Shown here in pieces: positions 9,875-18,409 of a stretch of 64,000 nucleotides of DNA. Numbering within the stretch: position 1 is the stretch's first letter; each line of letters starts with the position of its first letter. Source of the DNA: Clostridium bovifaecis (GTDB taxonomy: Bacteria; Bacillota; Clostridia; Clostridiales; Clostridiaceae); the NCBI GenBank assembly GCA_009738435.1, contig CP046522.1:403249-467248 (forward strand). Reading direction: 5' to 3'. Position numbers and translations under genes: made by a program. The notes below the pieces were generated by a model, which was not told the origin of the DNA, ran no database searches, and saw nothing but the letters and a program-made list of their open reading frames with translations.

Positions 9875-9903
9875 TTTACATATACCCGCAATGGGTATAT
9901 AAT
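9875..9903 (+). promoter_or_regulatory. Promoter of the selenocysteine locus with an internal palindrome
   Basis: A -35 box TTTACA at 9875-9880 and a -10 box TATAAT at 9898-9903 are separated by exactly 17 bases and lie 25 bases before the tRNA-Sec gene. The spacer is a perfect inverted repeat, TATACCC-GCAAT-GGGTATA (9881-9899). It has the position and size of a repressor operator. Its ATACC/GGTAT ends recall CsoR/CstR-family operators, but the regulator is unknown. Confidence 0.72.
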
Positions 9904-9927
9904 ATAAAATGTAAATTAGATGAATAT

Positions 9928-10024
9928 GGGGGCGGATGGGTCCTGGTGGGCCCCGTGGACTTCAAATCCATAGTCGGGTGGTAAGACCGGCCGGGGTGGG
10001 TTCAATTCCTACACGTTCCCGCCA
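9928..10024 (+). tRNA. selC: tRNA-Sec (UCA anticodon)
   Basis: A selenocysteine tRNA of 97 bases including encoded CCA (10022-10024). The anticodon TCA is at 9962-9964 in the loop CTTCAAA, with stem GTGGA/TCCAT. The D stem is six base pairs (GGGTCC/GGGCCC) with a TGGT loop. A long variable arm is closed by GTCGG/CCGGC. The T arm is GTGGG-TTCAATT-CCTAC. The 8-bp acceptor contains G-T pairs and one apparent mismatch at its last position. Six-pair D stem, long variable arm and UCA together identify it. It lies 37 bases before selD and is probably cotranscribed with it. Confidence 0.95.
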
Positions 10025-10061
10025 CTTTTTATTAAGACCAATGTCATAAGGAGGAAGCAGC

Positions 10062-11120
10062 ATGACTGATAAGGAATTAAAAAGACTTACACATATGTCT
10101 TCAAAGGCTGGATGAGCAAGTAAATTAGGTCCTGAGGACTTGGCACAAGTTTTGTGCCATTTAGATGATAATAAAGAAAGAGATCCAAATCTAATTGTTG
10201 GATTTGATAAGTCAGATGATGCAGGTGTATATAAGCTCTCTGAAGAGCTTGCCTTAGTTCAAACTGTTGACTTTTTTACTCCAGTAGTTGATGATCCATA
10301 TTTGTATGGTCAGATTGCAGCTGCAAACTCCTTAAGTGATATATATGCGATGGGTGGAAAGCCTCTAACAGCACTCAATATTGCTTGTTTCTCCTGTTCT
10401 ATTGATTCTAGTATTTTAGCTAAGATCCTACAAGGAGGAGCAGATAAAATTAAAGAGGCAGGTGCCGTACTAGCAGGTGGACATACTGTAACAGATAATG
10501 AAATTAAATATGGTTTATCAGTTACAGGGACTATAAATCCGTCAAAAGTAATAACAAATTCGGGAGCAAAAGCAGGGGATGTCCTCATTCTTACAAAGCC
10601 AATTGGAGCAGGAATTATGACAACTGCATTTAAAAGGGATTTAATATGTGAACATGAGCTTCACGAAGCTGCAGTTGCTATGTCCACTTTAAATAAGGCA
10701 GCTTCTGAGGCCATGCAAAAGATTGGTGCTAATGCTTGTACAGATATAACTGGTTTTGGACTTTTAGGTCACAGCTACGAAATGGCTGAAGGCAGCAAGG
10801 TTCAAATTAAAATTCACAGTGACAAAGTACCATTTATGAAAAATGTAATACAATTGATTCAAATAGGAGCTGTTCCAGGAGGAGCATATTCAAATATGGA
10901 CTTCTTTGGAAAGTGGGTTAACTTTAAGGATTATGTTGATAAAGACACTACAGTTGCATTGTTTGACCCTCAAACTTCAGGAGGATTATTAATTTCCGTG
11001 CCTAAAGAAAAGTCTATTGAACTATTGGAAGAATTGAATGCTAAGGTTGAGATAAAGTCAGAAATAATTGGAGAAGTACTAGAATTAGGAACGGAAGAAA
11101 ATATAATTACTGTTGTTTAA
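10062..11120 (+). CDS. selD: Selenophosphate synthetase, selenocysteine-containing
   Basis: Makes selenophosphate from selenide and ATP, the selenium donor for SelA. Translation starts at ATG 10062, seven bases after AAGGAGG, and an in-frame TGA at 10113-10115 is codon 18. Read as selenocysteine it gives 352 residues. The context AG-U-ASK matches the SelD active site, where E. coli has Cys17 and Lys20 and this protein has U18 and K21. Downstream, VGFDKSDDAGVYKL, YAMGGKPLTALNI and the AGGHTV loop are typical SelD. A naive ORF call begins only at TTG 10140 and loses the catalytic residue. The protein is needed for its own selenocysteine. Confidence 0.95.
10113..10158 (+). promoter_or_regulatory. 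UGA-Sec codon and candidate bacterial SECIS of selD
   Basis: The UGA (10113-10115) is followed 11 bases later by a stem AGGTCC-TGA-GGACTT (10127-10141). Its loop lies 17 bases from the UGA, inside the range used by bacterial SelB. A second perfect hairpin GGCACAA-GTT-TTGTGCC (10142-10158) stacks directly behind it. Confidence 0.7.
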
Positions 11121-11130
11121 AGAAGCATAT

Positions 11131-11183
11131 AATGGGCATGGTCTCAAGAGGAGTTATCCAATTGATGGTTATGCCCATTTTTT
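11131..11183 (+). terminator. Terminator or attenuator between selD and selA
   Basis: AATGGGCAT pairs with ATGCCCATT across about 30 bases, and six or seven T follow. As it sits inside the sel cluster it may reduce read-through from tRNA-Sec/selD into selA rather than end the operon. Confidence 0.7.
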
Positions 11184-11201
11184 CTAAAGGAGGAATAATT
11201 T

Positions 11202-12608
11202 TTGAAGCAATTTCTTAAACAGGAGGTTCTTAGGGAGATTCCACCTGTAAATATGTTGCTTGATCTAGCTGAAGTAAAGAATTTAATTGAAGTTTATGGT
11301 AGAGATTTTATAGTTGAGAATGTTAGGTTAATTATAGGCGATTTTAGAAAAAATATTAAACTTATGTCAAGAGAAGAAATTACATATTATATCATAAAAA
11401 AGCTTAATGAATATATTGATGAGTATAAGAGACATGGATTAAAGAAGGTTATAAATGCAACAGGGGTTGTTCTTCATACGAATCTTGGAAGGGCGCCATT
11501 GCCAAATAGTGCAATAGAGTTAATAAAAGAGGTAAGTGAAGGCTATAGCAATCTTGAGTTTGATCTTGGGGCTGGTGGTAGGGGTTCTAGATATTCACAC
11601 ATTGAACCTATCATAAAAAAGATTACAGGTGCTGAAAGTGCTATGGTAGTTAACAACAACGCAGCAGCAGTATTTCTATGTCTAAACACATTAGCTAATG
11701 CTAAAGAAGTTATTATATCTAGAGGACAGCAGGTAGAAATAGGAGGGAGCTTTAGAATTCCAGACATAATAGCTAGAAGCTATGCAAGAATGGTGGAGGT
11801 TGGAACCACTAATAAAACTAAGCTGAGTGATTATTCTAATGCAATTACTGAAGAAACTTCTGTGTTATTAAAGGTACATACCAGTAATTATAAAATAACT
11901 GGATTTACACAGGATGTACCACTTGAAGAGTTAGTTTCATTAGGAAGAAAATGCAATTTAATTGTCATTGAGGATCTAGGAAGTGGAAGTTTATATGACC
12001 TATCATTAATAGGATTGCCGTATGAGCCTACAGTTCAGGACAGCATAAGAAATGGAGCAGATATAGTAACTTTTAGTGGAGATAAGCTTTTAGGAGGACC
12101 TCAAGCAGGAATAATTGCAGGAAAAAAGGATTTAATTGATAAAATTAAGAAGAATCCTTTAACACGTATGCTTAGATGCGATAAGCTCACTATTGCTGCT
12201 CTTACTGCTGTGCTAGAGTTATATATGGATTTAGACAAAGCAGCACATAAAGTACCAGCTCTTAGAATGATGGCATTAACTGAGGAAGAACTTATTTACA
12301 AAGCCAATGACCTTAAAGAGCTTATAAGTAAGTCTTTAAAGGATAAATGTATAGTAGAAGTAATTGATGATCTAGATGAAGTTGGAGGAGGATCTCTCCC
12401 TAGTGTGACGCTTAACGGAAAAGCAATTGCATTAGAGGCTGTAAGTATGGGAGTAAATACCCTTCAAGAAAAGCTTAGAGGAGCAGAGATACCTATAATA
12501 TGCAGAATAAATAAAGGGAAAATTATTTTAAATTTAAGAACCATTAAGGATAAAGACTTTCATGTTATTGTTGAAACTCTTTTAGGGATATTAGGTGAAG
12601 ATATATGA
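11202..12608 (+). CDS. selA: L-seryl-tRNA(Sec) selenium transferase
   Basis: PLP enzyme that converts seryl-tRNA-Sec to selenocysteyl-tRNA-Sec with selenophosphate. The protein has 468 residues. The PLP lysine is K295 in FSGDKLLGGPQAG, the same number as in E. coli SelA. The N-terminal tRNA-binding region (LREIPPVNMLLD) and the VVNNNAAAVFL, ARSYARMVEVGTTNKT and EDLGSGSLYDL blocks are all present. The start is TTG at 11202, eight bases after AAAGGAGG. The gene overlaps selB by four bases. Confidence 0.96.
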   Translation: MKQFLKQEVLREIPPVNMLLDLAEVKNLIEVYGRDFIVENVRLIIGDFRKNIKLMSREEITYYIIKKLNEYIDEYKRHGLKKVINATGVVLHTNLGRAPLPNSAIELIKEVSEGYSNLEFDLGAGGRGSRYSHIEPIIKKITGAESAMVVNNNAAAVFLCLNTLANAKEVIISRGQQVEIGGSFRIPDIIARSYARMVEVGTTNKTKLSDYSNAITEETSVLLKVHTSNYKITGFTQDVPLEELVSLGRKCNLIVIEDLGSGSLYDLSLIGLPYEPTVQDSIRNGADIVTFSGDKLLGGPQAGIIAGKKDLIDKIKKNPLTRMLRCDKLTIAALTAVLELYMDLDKAAHKVPALRMMALTEEELIYKANDLKELISKSLKDKCIVEVIDDLDEVGGGSLPSVTLNGKAIALEAVSMGVNTLQEKLRGAEIPIICRINKGKIILNLRTIKDKDFHVIVETLLGILGEDI

Positions 12609-14524
12609 AAAACGTTGTAATGGGAACTGCTGGACATATAGATCATGGAAAGACAGCCCTTGTAAGAAGACTTACAGGAGTTGATACAGATAGATTAGAA
12701 GAAGAGAAACGTAGAGGAATGACTATTGAACTTGGCTTTGCACCGCTAACATTACCCTCAGGAAGTGTTATCTCTGTAATAGATGTTCCTGGACATGAAA
12801 AATTTATTAAAACCATGGTGGCTGGAGTTACAGGCATAGACTTTGTTATGCTCGTTATAGCTGCTGACGAAGGTATAATGCCTCAAACTAAGGAGCATAT
12901 AGATATAATTTCTCTTTTAAATATAAGTTCTGGAGTAATCGCTTTGACAAAAACAGACCTAGTAGATGAGGAATGGCTTAGCCTGGTAAAGGAAGATATA
13001 GAGAGGAATCTTAAAGGAACTCCTCTGGAGAAGTATTCAATCATTCCTGTATCCTCTGTGAATGGAGAGGGCATTGATGAGCTTAAGGAAAAACTTGAAT
13101 ACCTATCAAAGGAAGCATCAGAAGTAGATGCACAGGATTTGTTCAGAATGTCCATAGATAGAGTTTTCACCATTACAGGCCATGGTACGGTAGTTACAGG
13201 AACTATCTCAGGAGGAGAAGTTAAAAAGGGTGATACCGTAGAGATTTTACCTCAAGGCATTACTGCTAGAATTAGGGGAATTCAAGTACACAATAAAGCT
13301 GTAGAAGCAGCTGCAGCTGGAGATAGGTGCGCCTTAAATATTGCTGGGCTTGAAAAAACAGAAATAGAAAGAGGAAACGTTGCAGCAGAACCGAAAGTTA
13401 TGAAGTCTACAAGGGTTGTTGATGCTGTACTTTATGGAGTAAATAGCATTAAGAGTATAGTTCATAATCAAAGAGTACATGTTCATCTTGGTACTAAGGA
13501 TGTTCTCGCTAGGATAAGAATTCTAGGAGGAGATGAAATACTAGGGGGAAGCAAGGGATATGTTCAACTTAGATTTGAAGAGGCTGTTGCAGCTATAAGA
13601 GGAGATAAATTTATCGTACGTTCGTATTCTCCAACAGTTACTATAGGTGGAGGAAGTATAGTTTTCCATTCCTCTAAAAACAGACAAAGATTTTCTGAAA
13701 AGAGCCTCAAGGCTTTTAGGATTGGAGAAGCAGGCAATTTAGAGGAGTTAATAGAATTAATACTTGAGGAGTCAAATAAGTTGTTAAGTATGGCTGATTT
13801 ATGGAGAGAAGTTCTTGGAAAGAAAGAAGAAATGGAAAGGGCCCTTAATAACTTAATATACTATAAGAAGATAATACTCTTAAAAGAAGCCAATAAATAT
13901 TTAAGCATCAGCTTATATGAAAAGTATATCAAGGCTATTAATAACGAGTTTGAAAGTTTATATAAAAAATATCCTTTTAGATTTCAGATAGATAAAGAAG
14001 AAATAAAAAGCAAACTTTTTACTAATCTAGATATAAGGGACTTTGCAGATCTAATAAATAAATGTATTGAAGATGGTATCTTTGAGCTAGATAATAATTT
14101 TATAATACAAGCTAATAAGAATGCTATTAATAGAATTCTTCAAGCGAAGGAAACAAGATTAGTTGAAAAGGCTATCTTTGAATATGATTTAAATATTAAA
14201 AGTATTCAGCAGTTAAAGGAAGCTATAAAAATAGAGCCATATAGGCATGAAGATATTGAAAAGGCTCTAATACAACTTGGAAAAGTAGTAGAGTTAGGTA
14301 GTGGAGGACTGATTCATAAGGATGTGTTAATTAAGACTGTAGATAAAATAAGAATTCTCTTTGATGAAAAAGGCACCGCTTCCCTTGTTGAAATTAGAGA
14401 CTATTTAGATATTAGCAGAAAGACAGCTTTAGTGCTGATGGAGTATTTAGACAGCCTAGGAGTTACAATAAGAGAAGGAGATATTAGAAAGCCAGGGGTT
14501 CATTACTTAGATTATTTAGTATAA
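12605..14524 (+). CDS. selB: Selenocysteine-specific elongation factor
   Basis: GTPase that delivers Sec-tRNA to UGA codons marked by a SECIS hairpin; 639 residues. G1 is GHIDHGKT (residues 10-17), G2 is near [11 protein letters not shown]3 is DVPGHEKF and G4 is TKTD. EF-Tu-like domains II and III run to about residue 350. They are followed by the C-terminal winged-helix repeats that read the mRNA hairpin (for example [23 protein letters not shown]). Overlap with selA (ATGA) shows translational coupling. The factor is of normal length and should serve the two selenoproteins seen here. Confidence 0.96.
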   Translation: MKNVVMGTAGHIDHGKTALVRRLTGVDTDRLEEEKRRGMTIELGFAPLTLPSGSVISVIDVPGHEKFIKTMVAGVTGIDFVMLVIAADEGIMPQTKEHIDIISLLNISSGVIALTKTDLVDEEWLSLVKEDIERNLKGTPLEKYSIIPVSSVNGEGIDELKEKLEYLSKEASEVDAQDLFRMSIDRVFTITGHGTVVTGTISGGEVKKGDTVEILPQGITARIRGIQVHNKAVEAAAAGDRCALNIAGLEKTEIERGNVAAEPKVMKSTRVVDAVLYGVNSIKSIVHNQRVHVHLGTKDVLARIRILGGDEILGGSKGYVQLRFEEAVAAIRGDKFIVRSYSPTVTIGGGSIVFHSSKNRQRFSEKSLKAFRIGEAGNLEELIELILEESNKLLSMADLWREVLGKKEEMERALNNLIYYKKIILLKEANKYLSISLYEKYIKAINNEFESLYKKYPFRFQIDKEEIKSKLFTNLDIRDFADLINKCIEDGIFELDNNFIIQANKNAINRILQAKETRLVEKAIFEYDLNIKSIQQLKEAIKIEPYRHEDIEKALIQLGKVVELGSGGLIHKDVLIKTVDKIRILFDEKGTASLVEIRDYLDISRKTALVLMEYLDSLGVTIREGDIRKPGVHYLDYLV

Positions 14525-14566
14525 ATACTGGTTTAGCTGAGTCTATTTAAAGGAGGTGAGAAAAAT

Positions 14567-14866
14567 ATGATAAAGATATCTAAAGTAGCAGCTGAAAAGT
14601 TTAATGAAGTAGTAGCTAAATCTAAAAATCCAGAGAAGGCTATGCTTAGAGTAGTTTTTGGAGGCTATGGCTGAGGAGGCCCAAGATTAGATTTAACTCT
14701 GGATGAGTTAAAAAAGGATAATGATGTAATTGTAGAATCAGAGGGAGTAAAAATAGTATATGAAACTAACCTTGGACAGTTCTTAGCTAATTCAGTTATA
14801 GACTATTCAAATAGTTGGTTTCAGCGTGGATTCGTTATAAAAGGGGGAAATACGTCCTCTTGTTAA
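14567..14866 (+). CDS. HesB/IscA-like selenoprotein
   Basis: A 99-residue A-type iron-sulfur-carrier-like protein read through an in-frame TGA at 14672-14674 (codon 36), so an ordinary ORF search misses it. ATG 14567 follows AAAGGAGGTGAG. The product begins MIKISKVAAEKFNEVVA, has the Sec site GGYG-U-GGPRL, then LDLTLDELKKDND and YETNLGQFLANSVIDY, and ends in SSC. Sec36 and Cys99 fall at the positions of Cys35 and Cys99 of E. coli IscA. The third ligand (Cys101) is missing because the chain stops. It lies 42 bases after selB. The function of this selenoprotein group is unknown; an Fe-S or redox role is inferred from the fold. Confidence 0.92.
14672..14712 (+). promoter_or_regulatory. UGA-Sec codon and candidate SECIS of the HesB-like gene
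   Basis: After the UGA (14672-14674), a perfect stem TTAACTC-TGGAT-GAGTTAA (14693-14711, one more A-T pair possible) places its 5-base loop 25 bases downstream. That is within the spacing needed for SelB. Confidence 0.78.
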
Positions 14867-14877
14867 TAATAGAAAAG

Positions 14878-14912
14878 GTTATGGAGTTTTCTAAAAGCTC
14901 CGTAACTTTTTT
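14878..14912 (+). terminator. Terminator of the selenium operon
   Basis: GTTATGGAG pairs with CTCCGTAAC (one G-T) and TTTTTT follows, 12 bases after the HesB-like stop codon. Confidence 0.85.
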
Positions 14913-15066
14913 ATATAAAGAAGAGTGAAATTTTTATAAAAAAACAAATATGCCAATAACGTTTTCATTGTTAGAAACTTAACGATAATCTAATGAATTA
15001 ACTTGTTAAGTTTTGAATGTAATGGAAACTTAAAAATATAAAAATACTAATATAAGGAATGTACAA

Positions 15067-15237
15067 ATGAAAAAAAGTTGTTTAGAATTAGCTCATACAG
15101 AAATACATTTTGAAAATGTGCAAGAATTATTTGAATATTATAAGGACATGATAGATTTTGAGTTGTTTTGGTGCAAGGATTATCTACGATTAAGCTCAAA
15201 AGGTACTTTTACCAAAAATATGAGACAAAATGAATAA
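15067..15237 (+). CDS. Small hypothetical protein, 56 residues
   Basis: I do not recognise this ORF. ATG 15067 is preceded by a modest AAGGAA ribosome site, and its stop is followed 17 bases later by a good terminator, which favours a real transcript. The product is acidic and aromatic in the middle (ELFEYYKDMIDFELFWCKDYL) with a basic tail, and has two Cys (5 and 36). Upstream, AAACTTAAC (14975-14983) and GTTAAGTTT (15005-15013) form a 9-bp inverted repeat that may be regulatory. It could also be the remnant of a longer gene. The rest of 14913-15418 holds no other feature I can see. Confidence 0.45.
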   Translation: MKKSCLELAHTEIHFENVQELFEYYKDMIDFELFWCKDYLRLSSKGTFTKNMRQNE

Positions 15238-15253
15238 AATTATATTTATCTAA

Positions 15254-15283
15254 AAAATACAGACATAAAGCCTGTATTTTTTT
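15254..15283 (+). terminator. Terminator after the small ORF
   Basis: AAAATACAG / CTGTATTTT stem of nine perfect pairs with a 9-base loop, followed by seven T. Confidence 0.88.
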
Positions 15284-15418
15284 GTATCAAAATCAGAAGT
15301 TATGATAGAAACTCTTTAGAATTGATTTAATAGAATTCAAATTCCAAATTTCCTATATTATATGGTATGCTTAAGTTGTATAATACTTATAAATATTTGT
15401 GCATGGGGGATAGAGTAT

Positions 15419-16759
15419 ATGGATATAACCAACTGGGTAAAAATTATAATAGATTCTCTCTATGATGGAGTGCTTATAGCAGATAAAGATTATATAGTAA
15501 AGTATATCAACCCAGCATATACTCGAATAACTGGAGTATATGCTAAAGATATAGTAGGTAAGCCCTTATCAGAAATAAGACCTGGTGCTAGACTTCCTTA
15601 TGTAATCCGAAGTGGGAAAAAGCTATTAAGGATACCAAGGCAGGAGGGTAAAGTAGAATATATGGTAAATATGTCTCCGATTGTAGAGGAAGATGAAATA
15701 ATTGGAGGCATATCTATATTAAATGAAATAACAGATATCTATAAGCTTACAGAGGAATTAAATAAATCTAATATGACTATAAAGAACTTAGAAAGTCATG
15801 TGAAAAGGATGGGCAAAGCAAAGTATAATTTTGATGATATAATATCTAAAGATATAAGTTCATTGGAAGTGAAAAACTTAGCAAAGAAAATCTCTAGCAA
15901 GGATTCTAACGTACTTATTATCGGTGAGAGTGGTACTGGAAAAGAATTGTATGCTAATTCTATACATAATTCTAGCAATAGAGAAAATGGTCCCTTTATA
16001 GCAGTTAATTGTGCAACTTTTGATAGTAATCTGCTTGAAAGCGAACTCTTTGGATATGAAGAAGGAGCATTTACAGGGGCAAAAAAGGGAGGAAAAATAG
16101 GATTGTTTGAATTAGCTGATGGAGGAACTCTATTTTTAGATGAAGTGTCAGAAATGGGATATGGACTTCAAGCAAAACTATTGAGAGTACTGCAGGAAGG
16201 AACTATAAGGCCTATAGGAGGATTAAAGGAAGTATCCTTAAATGTTAGAATTATAGCGGCTACAAATAAGAATCTTGAGAAAATGATAAATGAAGGTAAG
16301 TTTAGAGAAGATTTATACTATAGATTAGCTGTAATTCCTATAAATGTTCCGCCATTGCGGGAGAGAAAAGAAGATATAAGACCTCTTATTGAGCATTTTT
16401 TAAACGAACTAGCTAATAAAATAAAGAGATATATAGAGATTTCTAATGATGCAATGAATATATTATTGAGTTACCACTGGCCTGGTAACATCAGAGAGTT
16501 GAAAAATGCCATGGAGTTTGCATCAAACATGGCTGATGATTACATTATAACACCAGAGCACCTTCCTAAGATAATCCAGGCAGAAGGAATAAAGAAAAAC
16601 CTTGTTAAACTAAAACCTCTCGAAGAAGTTATAAAGGAAGCAGAAATTAGTGAAATTAAAAAGGCTATTCTTATTTATGGGGATAGCGTAGATGGAAAGA
16701 AAAAAGCAGCAGAAGCGTTGGGAATATCCTTAGCTACTCTCTATAATAAATTGAAGTAG
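15419..16759 (+). CDS. PAS-containing sigma-54-dependent transcriptional activator
   Basis: Enhancer-binding protein of 446 residues that would drive the sigma-54 promoter downstream. An N-terminal PAS domain (about 5-110; ADKDYIVKYINPAYTRITG) senses a small molecule or redox state. The AAA+ domain has Walker A GESGTGKE (169-176), the sigma-54 contact loop GAFTGA (216-221), and the Walker B region GGTLFLDEVSEM. A Fis-type helix-turn-helix (KKKAAEALGISLATLYNKL) ends the protein. ATG 15419 is chosen because GGGGGAT precedes it; the upstream ATG at 15362 has no ribosome site. It lies next to its likely targets with three operators between. Confidence 0.93.
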   Translation: MDITNWVKIIIDSLYDGVLIADKDYIVKYINPAYTRITGVYAKDIVGKPLSEIRPGARLPYVIRSGKKLLRIPRQEGKVEYMVNMSPIVEEDEIIGGISILNEITDIYKLTEELNKSNMTIKNLESHVKRMGKAKYNFDDIISKDISSLEVKNLAKKISSKDSNVLIIGESGTGKELYANSIHNSSNRENGPFIAVNCATFDSNLLESELFGYEEGAFTGAKKGGKIGLFELADGGTLFLDEVSEMGYGLQAKLLRVLQEGTIRPIGGLKEVSLNVRIIAATNKNLEKMINEGKFREDLYYRLAVIPINVPPLRERKEDIRPLIEHFLNELANKIKRYIEISNDAMNILLSYHWPGNIRELKNAMEFASNMADDYIITPEHLPKIIQAEGIKKNLVKLKPLEEVIKEAEISEIKKAILIYGDSVDGKKKAAEALGISLATLYNKLK

Positions 16760-16784
16760 CTAAAACTATAGGATTTTAAAGAAG

Positions 16785-16912
16785 TTTCTAAAATATTAGA
16801 AATAGATAAATGAGAATTCTAAAATTTTAGAATTTATTTATACAGAGGGATTACATAATCCCTCTTATTTTATTTTAATAAAAACCCTAACGAGTTTCTA
16901 AAATTTTAGAAA
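16785..16912 (+). promoter_or_regulatory. Three copies of a palindromic operator (candidate upstream activating sites)
   Basis: The 16-base palindrome TTCTAAAATTTTAGAA occurs exactly at 16817-16832 and 16896-16911, and with one change in its centre (TATT) at 16786-16801. The copy at 16815-16834 extends to a perfect 20-base palindrome. Centres are 31 and 79 bases apart, and the last is about 90 bases upstream of the -24 element of the sigma-54 promoter. They lie between the activator gene and the transporter gene, so they are probably bound by that activator. Confidence 0.85.
16844..16875 (+). terminator. Terminator of the activator gene
   Basis: AGAGGGATT-ACAT-AATCCCTCT is a perfect 9-bp stem followed by TATTTTATTTT. 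It lies between the second and third operator copies, so it separates transcripts but not binding sites. Confidence 0.85.
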
Positions 16913-16991
16913 TTGGGTAAAAATTTTCATGTAATTGGCTGTTAGAGTCCTGAATATAAGCAGCTTTAAGGAACTTTTTTAAAACCTAACT

Positions 16992-17008
16992 TTGGCATAA
17001 AGTTTGCT
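16992..17008 (+). promoter_or_regulatory. Sigma-54 (-24/-12) promoter
   Basis: TTGGCATAAAGTTTGCT keeps the invariant GG (16994-16995) and GC (17006-17007) with exactly ten bases between, and matches TTGGCA...TTGCT. It lies 48 bases before the start of the transporter gene. Confidence 0.9.
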
Positions 17009-17055
17009 AATAATATTGTTAAAGAAATAACTAAAATTTATAGGAGGTATTATTT

Positions 17056-18351
17056 ATGTTAGCATTACTTGGATTTATTACAATTGTTGCCTTACTAGCA
17101 GTTATCATGGCTAAAAAGGCTACACCAGTATTAGCATTAATAGTTATTCCCATAGTAACAGCTTTGATTGGGGGATTTGGATTTGGAATTGGTAAGTTTA
17201 TAACAGAAGGAATTAAATCTATAGCACCAACAGGAACTATGTTCATTTTTGCTATATTATTCTTTGGCATTTTAACAGATGCAGGAACATTCGAACCTAT
17301 TATCAATAAAGTTCTTAAGGTTGTAGGCAAAGATCCAGTTAAAATCACAATAGGTACAGGTATATTAGCTATGCTTGTACACTTAGATGGTTCAGGGGCT
17401 GTTACATTCTTAGTAACTGTACCAGCTATGCTCCCTTTATATGATGCACTTGGAATGAAAAGGACTACTTTAGCTACTGTAGTGGCATTATCAGCTGGAG
17501 TTATGAACATTCTGCCATGGGGAGGGCCAACAATAAGAGCGGCTACATCACTTAAAGTACCTGTTACAGAGTTATTTAACCCTCTTCTTATACCTTTTAT
17601 TGCAGGAGTTATCTTTGTACTATTTGTAGACTACAGACTAGGTAAGATGGAAAAGTCAAGAGTTAATAATGAAGATGTACAAGATGTTAATGTTGATAGA
17701 AAAACTGATGAAGAAAAGGCAAAGCTAGCTAGACCTAAATTATTTGTAGTAAATATTATCACTATTATAGCAGCTATTGCAGTGCTTATAAGTGATAAGC
17801 TTCCACCAACTGTCGTATTTATGATAGCCTTTTCTATTTCTATAATTGTTAACTACCCAAATGTAAAAGATCAAAGAGAAAGAGTTGATGCACATGCAAA
17901 AGAAGCTCTTATGATGGCCAGTATACTATTTGCAGCAGGTGCATTTATAGGAATCATGCAAAATTCAGGGATGATAAAGGCAATGGCAAGTGTTATGGTA
18001 TCGATTATACCTGAATCTTTAGGAAGATATATAGCAGTTATTACTGGTGTTATATCTATGCCTGCAAGTTTACTCTTTGACCCAGATTCATTTTATTTCG
18101 GTATACTTCCAGTACTTTCAGAAGCAGCTAATGCCTTTGGAGTTTCAGGTGTAAATGTAGGTAGAGCAGCAATACTAGGACAAATGACTACGGGATTCCC
18201 TATAAGCCCACTTACTGGTGCTACTTTCTTACTTATAGGACTTACTGGAGTTGACCTAGGAGAACATCAGAAGAAAACTATTCCATATGCTTTTGCAACT
18301 ACAATCGTAATGCTAGTAGTAGCACTAATTATAGGAGCCATTAAATTATAA
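17056..18351 (+). CDS. CitMHS-family carboxylate transporter
   Basis: Integral membrane protein of 431 residues, about 11-12 hydrophobic helices, of the citrate-Mg/H (CitMHS) family. Characteristic stretches are FFGILTDAGTFEPI, LVHLDGSGAVTFLVT, NILPWGGPTIRAAT and FPISPLTGATFLL. Members import citrate or related acids with a cation; here the substrate is unknown and could be another carboxylate. It has a GGAGGT ribosome site and is the first gene behind the sigma-54 promoter. AtuA-family genes follow, so transport and breakdown of one compound are probably induced together. Confidence 0.88.
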   Translation: MLALLGFITIVALLAVIMAKKATPVLALIVIPIVTALIGGFGFGIGKFITEGIKSIAPTGTMFIFAILFFGILTDAGTFEPIINKVLKVVGKDPVKITIGTGILAMLVHLDGSGAVTFLVTVPAMLPLYDALGMKRTTLATVVALSAGVMNILPWGGPTIRAATSLKVPVTELFNPLLIPFIAGVIFVLFVDYRLGKMEKSRVNNEDVQDVNVDRKTDEEKAKLARPKLFVVNIITIIAAIAVLISDKLPPTVVFMIAFSISIIVNYPNVKDQRERVDAHAKEALMMASILFAAGAFIGIMQNSGMIKAMASVMVSIIPESLGRYIAVITGVISMPASLLFDPDSFYFGILPVLSEAANAFGVSGVNVGRAAILGQMTTGFPISPLTGATFLLIGLTGVDLGEHQKKTIPYAFATTIVMLVVALIIGAIKL

Positions 18352-18409
18352 ACACCAGATATTATCTGATGGACATAAAATATAAAACTTATTCAAGGAG
18401 GTTTGCTAA

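Noticed and set aside
9928..10024. tRNA-Ser with a long variable arm
   Set aside because: The TCA anticodon, six-pair D stem and neighbouring selD/selA/selB identify tRNA-Sec.
10140..11120. selD read from the TTG at 10140
   Set aside because: It lacks a ribosome site and the catalytic Sec region; ATG 10062 with AAGGAGG and a UGA-Sec codon explains the gene better.
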